DNA of 64,000 bases. Origin: Ectopseudomonas mendocina (GTDB taxonomy: Bacteria > Pseudomonadota > Gammaproteobacteria > Pseudomonadales > Pseudomonadaceae). Shown here in pieces: positions 31,193 to 39,015 of the stretch. The notes beneath the pieces are model-generated. The model worked only from the letters and a program-made list of their open reading frames with translations. It had not been told where the DNA came from and did not search any database. Position 1 is the stretch's first letter. Every line of letters begins with the position of its first letter. The translations under genes and the position numbers were made by a program. Where the stretch lies: NCBI RefSeq assembly GCF_008041835.1, contig NZ_VRYE01000053.1:28364-92363 (forward strand), given 5' to 3'.

Positions 31193-33018
31193 GTGAATGG
31201 GACTACACCAGTTACTGGCGGAAAAACTACGAGGCGCGGGAAGCTGTTGCGTGGGGTTCGTCCATGCTTGCCGGCACCGCCGTTCAACTGATGACGGAGA
31301 TGCCGGTAACCCCATACCTGATCACGCTTGGCGTGCAGGCTGGATTCGCCCTGGCGGCCATACCAAGGGCACTCCGCGTTCATAGGGCAAAAGCATGTCT
31401 CGTTGGAGCAGATCTCTCCTTCATCACCTTGGAGGAGGTGATGGAGCTGGTGAAGAGACACCCTCACGAGTTCTATTTCGGCGAAGCTTTCCCTTGGCGG
31501 CAGCGGCACGGCCAGTACGCATTCGAGCTCCAGGCGATGGATATCGAGGCCATTATCGGTAAGCGTGGCCGCCGCAACGCTGATGTTAAGGGTACGAAAT
31601 GGATACACGGGATCGGCATGGATGAGGAGGAGCCATGTTTCCGGCCAGCAGACCAGCGTTCGATCCACCACCTCGTACTGGGCACAACAGGGGCCGGTAA
31701 GACCCGCTGGTTCGACCTGGCCATATCCCAGTGTATCGCTCGTGGTGAACCGGTGATCGTGATCGATCCGAAAGGCGATAAAGGCCTAGCCGAAACATGT
31801 GAGCGGACATGCAAGGCGATGGGGAAGGCCAGCCTGTTCAAATATTTCCACCCTGCGCATCCTGACAAGTCGGTTCGTTTGTCTTTGACCAAGAACTACG
31901 GCCGCGCAACTGAAGTTGCCTCCCGTGTCGCAGTGCTGATGAAAAGCGAAGCCGGCGATCCGTTCCAAGCCTTTGCGCAGATGTCCTTGAACAGCGTGAT
32001 TCAAGCCATGTTGATCTGCAACATCCTGCCCACCCTTGTCGGCCTCAGGAGAACCCTTGAGGGGGATGTTCCTGGGCTGACAATCAAGGTGGTCATGGCC
32101 TTCGGTTCAAAGGTCTTCGGTGAAGATGAATTCGCGAGAATGGCCGAATCAGCAATTCTTTCAGCCAAGGTTCGGAACATCGAAGAAAAGGCGAAGGTAT
32201 TGCGGAAGGTCTATTACAACGACATCGCGAAGGTGGAAGCCAATACCGATCTGGAAGGCCTGCTCACCATGCTCGAGCACGAGCGATCGCACTTCAGCAA
32301 GATGATTGCTGGCCTTCTTCCAATCCTGGTGATGCTTACCTCCGGTGAAATGGGGCCGCTGCTTTCCCCGCACACCGACGATGAAGACCCGCGCCGAATC
32401 AGTGACTTGAACTCTGTCATCAACGCCGACCAGGTTCTTTACCTGGGCCTCGACTCGCTTGCTGACTCAATGGTGGGCTCAACCATCGGCTCGCTGGCGC
32501 TGGCCGATCTGGCATCGACCGCAGGCGAGATCTACAACCACAGGTTGCCCAAGCCGGTGAACATCTTTGTCGACGAGGCTGCTGAGGTGATCAATGACCA
32601 GCTCATCCAGCTGCTGAACAAGGGCCGCGGCGCAGGAATAAATCTCTACATCGCAACCCAGACCATCGCCGACTTCAAGGCCCGCATGGGTGACGAAGCC
32701 AAGGCCATGCAGGTTCTGGGGAACGCGAACAACATCATCTGCCTCCGCATCCTTGATACCGATACGCAGGAGTTCGTGGCGAAAAAGATGACGCCAACTC
32801 GCTACAAATACGTCATGCGTACTCAGGGCAACTCGGCAGGTGAAGGCGGGGTGGTGCAGGGCGGGAATGTTGGTGAGCGCCTTATGCAAGAGGAGGGCGA
32901 GCGCTTCCCAACAGCGCTCCTCGGCGAGCTACCAGACCTCGAATATCTCGCAGTGTTTGCGGGCGGCGATATCCGCAAGGGGCGACTGCCCATCCTCACC
33001 GGCCCGACTGCCAACTGA
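31189..33018 (+). CDS. traD: TraD-type coupling protein
   Basis: Type IV coupling ATPase that brings the relaxase-DNA complex to the secretion channel, 609 residues. N-terminal membrane segments lie at about residues 20-60. The ATPase core has Walker A GTTGAGKTRWF (Lys171), IDPKGDKGLAETC nearby, Walker B IFVDEAAEVIND and the later motif ATQTIADFKARMG. Its start overlaps traI (ATGA). It resembles the SXT/R27-type TraD more than F TraD in size. Confidence 0.9.
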   Translation: MSEWDYTSYWRKNYEAREAVAWGSSMLAGTAVQLMTEMPVTPYLITLGVQAGFALAAIPRALRVHRAKACLVGADLSFITLEEVMELVKRHPHEFYFGEAFPWRQRHGQYAFELQAMDIEAIIGKRGRRNADVKGTKWIHGIGMDEEEPCFRPADQRSIHHLVLGTTGAGKTRWFDLAISQCIARGEPVIVIDPKGDKGLAETCERTCKAMGKASLFKYFHPAHPDKSVRLSLTKNYGRATEVASRVAVLMKSEAGDPFQAFAQMSLNSVIQAMLICNILPTLVGLRRTLEGDVPGLTIKVVMAFGSKVFGEDEFARMAESAILSAKVRNIEEKAKVLRKVYYNDIAKVEANTDLEGLLTMLEHERSHFSKMIAGLLPILVMLTSGEMGPLLSPHTDDEDPRRISDLNSVINADQVLYLGLDSLADSMVGSTIGSLALADLASTAGEIYNHRLPKPVNIFVDEAAEVINDQLIQLLNKGRGAGINLYIATQTIADFKARMGDEAKAMQVLGNANNIICLRILDTDTQEFVAKKMTPTRYKYVMRTQGNSAGEGGVVQGGNVGERLMQEEGERFPTALLGELPDLEYLAVFAGGDIRKGRLPILTGPTAN

Positions 33019-33032
33019 TTCCGGAGCAAAAA

Positions 33033-33389
33033 ATGACTGTCTCGATTCCACTAGAAATTCAGCGGCTCACTGGCCTGGATGAGGCCTCAACAACTCGACT
33101 GCGCACGTTTGACCTGGAATGGCGTTGTGGCACGCAATTCATCTTCAAGATGCTTGAGGCGGGCCATAAACCCGAGGTAATTGGTGCGGCCCTGATTGAT
33201 GTGCTGGTGGCCTACCAGCGTATGTGTCGCGAGGGCATCAGCGACTTCATTCGGCTCCGGGTGGTGCTCGGCCACATCCTCCAGATCCTCACGAGCTACG
33301 GCAACGCCCCTGCACCGGATGATGTTGTCTTGTGGTGCGAAACAACCAATGTCCCGCAACCTATCCGGGAGTTCCTGATCAATGGCTGA
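33033..33389 (+). CDS. Hypothetical protein in the traID operon
   Basis: Unrecognised 118-residue soluble, helical protein between traD and the DUF4400 gene. It contains WRCGTQFIFKMLEAGHKPEVIGAALIDVLVAYQ. SD GGAG (33021) before the ATG at 33033. The equivalent position in SXT/R27-like elements holds small accessory transfer genes, so a coupling- or stability-related role is plausible. The next gene overlaps by 8 bases. Confidence 0.6.
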   Translation: MTVSIPLEIQRLTGLDEASTTRLRTFDLEWRCGTQFIFKMLEAGHKPEVIGAALIDVLVAYQRMCREGISDFIRLRVVLGHILQILTSYGNAPAPDDVVLWCETTNVPQPIREFLING

Positions 33390-34029
33390 GATGCTTGAAG
33401 AAAAGTGGCCAAAAGGCGTTATGGCCTCTATAGCGTTCTTCTTCGTCCTGATCCTGATGCTGGCAACCGTTGCGCCGAACAAGCTGGTGGATACGGTAAT
33501 GCTGAAAGAGCGGAAATGGGGCATCGAACTGCTTGGCGATTCCGACATGGATAAGGTGCTTGAAAAGACCAATCGCTACTACTCGGCACTTGTCATCGAC
33601 TCCGGGGCAAAAAAGGTTGTCTCCGACATGCTGATGCCTCGAGGCGGCACCGTGGATGCCTTCGAAAAGAACGTGGATTGGTGGTTTCGGTATCTTGAGT
33701 CCCGAGGTGAGGCCGTCCAGAAAATCATCTACCAGATGGTTTACCGGATCGTTTTAACGCTTTACTGGCTGCCACTGCTGATCGCGGTTCTGGTGCCGGC
33801 CATTTACGCCGGCTGGATGCGCTGGAATGCCAAGCGGCATGGATTCGACTACTCATCACCGTTCTTGAACAACAACGCCGCGATCGTCCTGTCATGGGGC
33901 GGAATGCTCATCGTGCTCAGCGTGTTGATGCCTCTACCTTTACCGCCGCTCGTTATCTCAACCTTCATCGTCATCATGCTGCCTGTCGTGCTGTCCGTGC
34001 TGATCAGCAACCTGCCAAAGCGCATTTGA
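33382..34029 (+). CDS. DUF4400-type membrane protein
   Basis: Integral membrane protein of 215 residues resembling DUF4400 proteins found next to traD in SXT/IncA-C-like systems. An N-terminal TM (about 13-28), a periplasmic domain (~30-120) and three further TM segments (about 128-148, 168-184, 187-208) with MRWNAKRHGFDYSSPF between them are visible. It overlaps the preceding gene and ends a four-gene unit. Its role in conjugation is not established. Confidence 0.7.
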   Translation: MAEMLEEKWPKGVMASIAFFFVLILMLATVAPNKLVDTVMLKERKWGIELLGDSDMDKVLEKTNRYYSALVIDSGAKKVVSDMLMPRGGTVDAFEKNVDWWFRYLESRGEAVQKIIYQMVYRIVLTLYWLPLLIAVLVPAIYAGWMRWNAKRHGFDYSSPFLNNNAAIVLSWGGMLIVLSVLMPLPLPPLVISTFIVIMLPVVLSVLISNLPKRI

Positions 34030-34032
34030 ATT

Positions 34033-34057
34033 CTGACCATAAAACCGCCTGAAAACG
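34033..34057 (+). promoter_or_regulatory. Tra box before the dsbA-traL-traE unit
   Basis: CTGACCATAAAACCG then CCTGAAAACG (core 34048-34057), 60 bp before the next start. Nearly identical to the copy at 28563. Confidence 0.6.
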
Positions 34058-34116
34058 GAACTTTCAGGCTGCGTTTATCCGCAGAATGCCCCTAACACCA
34101 CGACAGGCTGACCCTT

Positions 34117-34902
34117 ATGGCAACGAAAACGACACCCTCGAAAACGATCCCTTTTGCTATTGCTATCACAGCCCTTGCCACTGCTCTGGTAGTTGGCTCG
34201 TACTACCACTTCACCACCATGAGCCAGCTACAAGGCCAAGTCAAAAGCCTCGAGGGTGAATTGTCTGTTGCGAAAGCACAGGCAGTTGACCCCGCCGCGA
34301 TCCAAGAGATTGTCGATAACCTCAAACAGCTTCCAGAAGATGATATCCCCGCAGCTCCGGACAACTGGATCTATGGATCTTCATCTGCTCGGTACACGCT
34401 CGTCGAGATGACGGATACGGAATGTCCTTACTGCCGCGATCACTTCCCCCTGCTGAAAGCGCTTATCGAGTCGTCAGCGGGGCAAATCAATGCCGCGATT
34501 CTCCATGTCCCAGCCCTTGGAGAGGCCTCCCGGCGACAAGCCCTGGCCATCGAGTGTGCTGGTGAGCAAGGTGGCTCAGATGCTGCCTGGAAGTACACCC
34601 AGACGGTGTTCGATAAAACCGGTGGCAACGGCAAGGGAGTTTCGGAATCGCTCGTGTCTCTTGCGACCGATCTTGGCCTGGATGGGAAGCGCTTTGCAGC
34701 CTGCACAGACTCGAAGCAGGCCATCGAGCGAGTAACTGGCGATCTCGATCAAGCCATTAAGCTGGGCATCCAACAGACCCCTTCGACCCTGCTCCTGGAC
34801 AACCAGACAGGTATGTCGATGGTCCTCCAAGGTGCTAACGCTAGTCATGAAGGCATCCTCAAAGCGATAGCCAGCCTCAGCAAAGCAGGGGGTGGCAAGT
34901 GA
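34117..34902 (+). CDS. Membrane-anchored DsbA-like thiol oxidoreductase
   Basis: Second anchored thioredoxin-fold protein of this window, 261 residues. The TM segment (about 11-29) is followed by a short coiled-coil (LQGQVKSLEGELSVAKAQ). The DsbA-like domain has CPYC (Cys103, Cys106) in EMTDTECPYCRDHF and a cis-Pro region QQTPSTLLLD. It is homologous in layout to the protein at 22590-23438. Placed first in the unit with traL and traE, it presumably acts on Tra components in the periplasm. Confidence 0.82.
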   Translation: MATKTTPSKTIPFAIAITALATALVVGSYYHFTTMSQLQGQVKSLEGELSVAKAQAVDPAAIQEIVDNLKQLPEDDIPAAPDNWIYGSSSARYTLVEMTDTECPYCRDHFPLLKALIESSAGQINAAILHVPALGEASRRQALAIECAGEQGGSDAAWKYTQTVFDKTGGNGKGVSESLVSLATDLGLDGKRFAACTDSKQAIERVTGDLDQAIKLGIQQTPSTLLLDNQTGMSMVLQGANASHEGILKAIASLSKAGGGK

Positions 34903-35186
34903 GTGAGCCAATCAAAATCCCGGCATACATCGACCAGCCGCCGCACGTGATGTTTTGGCGTTTGGATGAGGTCATGCCGATAGGGATCGGTTTGGTTGCA
35001 GGCGTTCTTCTGGCACAGCTGATTCTTTGCACAGTGGTAGGTCTCCTGCTCGCCCGCTTCTATCGGCGCTTCTGCGACAACCGCCCTGACGGCTATCTGC
35101 TTCACGCTATTTACTGGCACTGGGGAGCTATTGGCCGGAAGAGTGTGCGATCCATGCCCAATTCCTACGAGAGAGAGTTCGTCTGA
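34899..35186 (+). CDS. traL: TraL pilus assembly protein
   Basis: Small inner-membrane protein of F-type pilus assembly, 95 residues (typical TraL ~90-100). YIDQPPHVMFWRLDEVMPI is the family N-terminus, and one or two membrane segments span 28-54. The GTG start at 34899 overlaps the dsbA stop. It overlaps traE by TGATG. Order traL-traE-traK-traB-traV is that of F and SXT. Confidence 0.88.
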   Translation: MSEPIKIPAYIDQPPHVMFWRLDEVMPIGIGLVAGVLLAQLILCTVVGLLLARFYRRFCDNRPDGYLLHAIYWHWGAIGRKSVRSMPNSYEREFV

Positions 35187-35827
35187 TGCTTTTTAAGTCG
35201 CTTAGCAATTCGTTCGATGGCATGCGGGGAGAAAATCAGTTCTTGCGCATTGCCGTTGCAGGCCTTGTATTGAGCAATCTGCTGGTGTCTTGCTCTGCTC
35301 TCAACAAGGATGAAGTGGTCACTGTGATACCGCCTACCCTGACTGAGACCGCCTGGGTCAGTAAAACGCAAAGTTCCGGGGAGTACGCCGACGCATGGGC
35401 TCTTTACATCGCAATGATGCTAGGCAACGTTACCCCGCATAATGCCTCTGTCGTAAAAGACGCCCTGGGGCCTATCCTCGACAAGTCGATCTATCAAGAT
35501 ACGATGAAGGTTCTCGATACTCAGATTCATCAGATCCGCCAGGATCGAGTGACCCTGAGCTTCGAGCCGCAGAAAGTGCTCCGCGATAACCTCAACGAGA
35601 ACAAGTTCTACGTTACTGGTCGCTCCGTAAGCGAAGGGCCGGCGGGCGACAAAAAGCGTAGCAACCGAACCTATGAGTTCGAGCTTATGATCAAAGACTA
35701 CAAGCCTGTACTGAGTTGGGTTAGTACGAACTCTGGGGATGCTCGAACCCAGGATGTGGTTGATCGCGAGAACAGCAAGGCTGAGAAACAAGCAGAGCGC
35801 GAGAAGAGAAAGAATCAGCAGCGCTAA
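35186..35827 (+). CDS. traE: TraE conjugal transfer protein
   Basis: Inner-membrane-anchored component of the transfer channel, 213 residues (TraE/VirB8-like position). An N-terminal TM lies at about residues 22-40 (LRIAVAGLVLSNLLVSCSAL), followed by the periplasmic domain (WALYIAMMLGNVTPHNASVV; NKFYVTGRSVSEGPAGDKKRS). The C-terminal tail is Lys/Glu-rich. Followed by a terminator, and traK starts a new unit. Confidence 0.85.
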   Translation: MLFKSLSNSFDGMRGENQFLRIAVAGLVLSNLLVSCSALNKDEVVTVIPPTLTETAWVSKTQSSGEYADAWALYIAMMLGNVTPHNASVVKDALGPILDKSIYQDTMKVLDTQIHQIRQDRVTLSFEPQKVLRDNLNENKFYVTGRSVSEGPAGDKKRSNRTYEFELMIKDYKPVLSWVSTNSGDARTQDVVDRENSKAEKQAEREKRKNQQR

Positions 35828-35843
35828 GCTGAGGCGAAAGAAG

Positions 35844-35875
35844 CCCATGTCAATGTCTTTGGCATGGGTTTTTTG
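35844..35875 (+). terminator. Rho-independent terminator after traE
   Basis: CCCATG and CATGGG arms with a 13-nt loop, followed by TTTTTT. Confidence 0.75.
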
Positions 35876-35920
35876 TTGGTATCGCGAGTCCGCGGCTACA
35901 AAAAATACCCCTCCGTTTTC

Positions 35921-35944
35921 AGACGCAAAAGCTGCTTGAAAACG
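35921..35944 (+). promoter_or_regulatory. Tra box before traK
   Basis: AGACGCAAAAGCTG then CTTGAAAACG (core 35935-35944), about 60 bp before the traK start. Confidence 0.6.
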
Positions 35945-36004
35945 CAACTCAAGCGGCTGAATGGCCTCCAGAATTGACGACATCTCAGAGCAGAGGTCGT
36001 CTCG

Positions 36005-37045
36005 ATGTCACTTCCAGTTTCCCTCCATTTCTTCAAGCCAGCTGCGCTCGTAATGGCTATGGCTGCCGTAATGCCTGCTATTGCGCAGGAGCAGATCCAG
36101 ATTCCAGGCATGAACATGCCAGTTGCAGCCAGCACGCAGCCTCAAGCGGTTGCCAAGCCTACGCCTTCTCCTGAGAGCGTTCCTGAACGACAGGAAGATC
36201 CTCAGGAGGAAAAGAAACCACGTTTGGTTGCCATTACTCCCGGCTCTGCTGAAAACCCCAGCGTGCCTGCCAGCGTTGTGAAGAAGCCCACTCCTGTTCA
36301 GCCCGTCGAGTCTCGTCAGGATGTGGTCGTTGCAAGCGGCACGAACACCCTGATTCCGATCAGCAGAGGCCAAATCAACCGTCTGGTTACGCCGTTCGAT
36401 AACCCTCATATCCAGACGGTAAGTGAGGCTGAAATTTCTACAAGCGGAAACGTCATCTACGTCACGACTCAGGATGAGAAGCCGGTGACCATGTTTGTCA
36501 CCCCTGAGGACGATGAGTCTGTCGCCATCTCCCTGACGTTGCTGCCTCAAGGCGTGCCTCCCATCCAGGCGAACCTGATCTTGGCAAAAAACGTACAAGG
36601 GCTGGCGAGCGGAATGCCAATCACCTCGTCGACGAACTACAGCGGCCAGGCGCGGAAGTGGGAGCGCTCTCAGCCCTATATGGACACTCTTCGCTCCCTG
36701 ATGCGCGAGATGGCGCTAGGCAAGTTGCCGCGTGGATACAGCTTCGGTGCGCTTACCAGCGGCAACAAGATCCCCGCCTGTGCGCAGCCAAGCCTCAGCT
36801 TCGATTTCAGCAAGTCGCAGTTGATCGAGGGCCATGACTTCCGAGTCTTCGTGGCCACCGCCGAGAACGTGTCGGCCAGAACCGTTGAGTTCGATCACGG
36901 CTCCTGCACGCACCCTCACCGAGCAGCTGTAAGCGCATGGCCAGATGAGGTGCTTGAACCTGGTCAGAAAACAGAAGTGTTTGTAGTCACGCGGGTTCCG
37001 ACTGAAGTACCGCAAAGCTCCACTCGTCCAAGCCTGTTGCAGTAA
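36005..37045 (+). CDS. traK: TraK secretin-like protein
   Basis: Periplasmic/outer-membrane secretin-like component of the F-type channel (VirB9-like role), 346 residues, longer than F TraK (~240). The signal peptide ends around residue 27 (VMPAIAQEQ). A Pro-rich linker (~45-100) precedes the TraK domain, which includes SRGQINRLVTPFDNPHIQTV, a hallmark start of the family. Expected to interact with TraV and TraB. SD TCTCGATG region is weak. It begins a unit of traK-traB-traV. Confidence 0.85.
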   Translation: MSLPVSLHFFKPAALVMAMAAVMPAIAQEQIQIPGMNMPVAASTQPQAVAKPTPSPESVPERQEDPQEEKKPRLVAITPGSAENPSVPASVVKKPTPVQPVESRQDVVVASGTNTLIPISRGQINRLVTPFDNPHIQTVSEAEISTSGNVIYVTTQDEKPVTMFVTPEDDESVAISLTLLPQGVPPIQANLILAKNVQGLASGMPITSSTNYSGQARKWERSQPYMDTLRSLMREMALGKLPRGYSFGALTSGNKIPACAQPSLSFDFSKSQLIEGHDFRVFVATAENVSARTVEFDHGSCTHPHRAAVSAWPDEVLEPGQKTEVFVVTRVPTEVPQSSTRPSLLQ

Positions 37046-37057
37046 GGGGAACCATCA

Positions 37058-38374
37058 GTGAAAGCGATTCAGCAATTCCTCGAAAAACTCACGCCCAGAG
37101 GCAAGCTGATGCTTGCCATCGGTGGGACGGTTCTGGTCGTGGGTACTATCGTTGGCGTCGCCATGAACGCGGCGAGCCCCGAGCGCAAAGCGCGCGCAGC
37201 GGCAAAACCACAGGTAGAGGCCATCCTCACCGATGAAGACCCACGCGCGTTGGGCTTGGACTCCATCGCCAGCCAATTGCGACAGCTACAGGCGCAGCAA
37301 AACCGCCTTGAGCGAGTGATGGGACAGAAAGAAAAGGACGTTCAGCTCAAAAATACGCAAGAAAAAGTGAGCGGTCTGGAGCAAGAACTCCAGCTGCTTC
37401 AGCAGGAGCTGGCGCGGGTTGGACGCGAAAAGAAAGGCACTGGTGAGGGTAGTGATACCTCGTCGAGTAGTTCGACAGCCACCCAGGCGAGATCCCCTAT
37501 CCCCCCTCGTGAATCAGCATTCATCAACAAAGCAACGAGCTCGCCAGCAGATCTGACTGACGTTTATTCGAACCTTCCACCTGAGCAACCGGAAGACCCC
37601 AAATCACGATCAAGCGAGAAAAAGGAAACGCCTAAGATCCGGGTGATAAAGGGCAAGGAAGACGAGGGGAAGAGCGACAAGCCTGAGGAGCTTTCTGTGA
37701 CCCTGCCCGCTGGATCGATCCTGTCTGGCGTTTTGGTCACAGGTATGGACGCGCCAACTGGAAAGCAGGCACAGCGCGACCCCTTCCCGAGCCTGATCCG
37801 CATCAAGAACGAAGCAATCCTTCCTAACCGCTTCAGGGCTGACTTTCGCGAATGCTTTCTGATCGCCGGCGGCTGGGGTGACCTCAGCTCGGAAAGAGCC
37901 TATTTGCGAGCTGAGCGCCTGTCGTGCGTACGCAATGATGGTTCGGTGCTGGAGTCCAGCCTGGAGGCTTACGCAACAGGCGAGGATGGGAAGGCAGGCA
38001 TCCGCGGCCGTCTAGTCAGCAAGCAGGGCCAAATCCTCGCAAGAAGCCTTATGGCTGGTTTCATGCAGGGGGTCGCAAGCGCGTTCAACGTTCAAAAGGT
38101 ACCGACAATCAACGTCACTCGCGCTGGCGATAACGGCGACACCGTTGCTCCTGTTTACGAGCAGGCATTCGATAGCAACGCACTTCAGTCGGCCGGTTTC
38201 AGTGGAGCGGGCACGGCTCTTGAGCGAATCGCCGATTTCTATCTCGAAATGGCTGAAAGCATTTTCCCTGTTATTGAAATCGACGCAATGCGCGATGTTG
38301 ACTTTATCGTCAACAAAGGCATGACCGTTAAGTTCAATGCAGCAACTCTAAAAGTCAATGACGTAAACAATTAA
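37058..38374 (+). CDS. traB: TraB (VirB10-like) channel scaffold
   Basis: Protein of 438 residues with a TM segment (about 16-36), a coiled-coil (about residues 68-128, rich in Gln/Glu/Lys) and a Pro-rich section. The conserved TraB domain follows (LPAGSILSGVLVTGMDAPTG; FRADFRECFLIAGGWGDLSSERAYLRAE; KGMTVKF near the end). GTG start at 37058 with AAGGGGA upstream. TraB bridges the inner membrane and the TraK/TraV outer-membrane complex. Confidence 0.9.
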   Translation: MKAIQQFLEKLTPRGKLMLAIGGTVLVVGTIVGVAMNAASPERKARAAAKPQVEAILTDEDPRALGLDSIASQLRQLQAQQNRLERVMGQKEKDVQLKNTQEKVSGLEQELQLLQQELARVGREKKGTGEGSDTSSSSSTATQARSPIPPRESAFINKATSSPADLTDVYSNLPPEQPEDPKSRSSEKKETPKIRVIKGKEDEGKSDKPEELSVTLPAGSILSGVLVTGMDAPTGKQAQRDPFPSLIRIKNEAILPNRFRADFRECFLIAGGWGDLSSERAYLRAERLSCVRNDGSVLESSLEAYATGEDGKAGIRGRLVSKQGQILARSLMAGFMQGVASAFNVQKVPTINVTRAGDNGDTVAPVYEQAFDSNALQSAGFSGAGTALERIADFYLEMAESIFPVIEIDAMRDVDFIVNKGMTVKFNAATLKVNDVNN

Positions 38375-38381
38375 GGGAATC

Positions 38382-38885
38382 ATGATGATTAAGCAAATTA
38401 TCCTTGTATGCGCAATTACTGCATTGACTACCGGCTGCACAAATTTTCTTAACGTAGGCTCAAGTGAGTACGCCTGTAAAGGCATGCCAAATGGCGTTAC
38501 TTGCATGTCCGCCAAAGATGTTTATTCGGCAACTGAAGGTGACGACTACAAAACCCAACTGAAGCAAGAGCAAGAAGGCGTTGAGGCCGACAGTGGTAAA
38601 TCAACAGGCACCGGCACGACGCGCGTGCTTATCGCTGAGGGGTCGGACAACGCCCCAATGCCGATGAGAGCAAGAAATCCCCTTCCGATCCGTTCGCAGG
38701 CTGTAGTTATGCGTATTGCAGTTGATCCGTGGGAGGATGAGAAAGGCGATTTGTATGTTCCAGGCTTCATTTATACCGAGGTAGAAGCGCGTCGTTGGGA
38801 GATCGGTGCACGAACCCCCCAGGCAACACCAACCTTGCGTCCCCTCACAATCGTTCAACCGCCACAGGCTAATTCTGCCAAGTAG
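38382..38885 (+). CDS. traV: TraV outer-membrane lipoprotein
   Basis: Lipoprotein of 167 residues (lipobox LTTGCTNF, Cys about 19) that anchors the TraK ring at the outer membrane. YACKGMPNGVTCMSAKDVYSAT, with two Cys, is the family signature. Two adjacent ATG codons begin it. It is 7 bp after traB and is followed by a stem-loop before the giant gene. Confidence 0.88.
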   Translation: MMIKQIILVCAITALTTGCTNFLNVGSSEYACKGMPNGVTCMSAKDVYSATEGDDYKTQLKQEQEGVEADSGKSTGTGTTRVLIAEGSDNAPMPMRARNPLPIRSQAVVMRIAVDPWEDEKGDLYVPGFIYTEVEARRWEIGARTPQATPTLRPLTIVQPPQANSAK

Positions 38886-38916
38886 AACATTAAACGAAGT
38901 GCCGGCGGTTGAGCAG

Positions 38917-38945
38917 AAATGCGCCTTGCGAAAGCAGGCGCATTT
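38917..38945 (+). terminator. Strong hairpin after traV
   Basis: AAATGCGCC pairs with GGCGCATTT, with an inner TGC-GAAA-GCA stem. The T-run is weak (GGTCGTTT), so it may attenuate rather than end transcription between traV and the giant gene. Confidence 0.6.
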
Positions 38946-39015
38946 GGTCGTTTCAAGACCTAACAAAACATACTCTAAGGTTTCGCTTGCCAACGCGAGT
39001 TAAAGGAGTTCCACG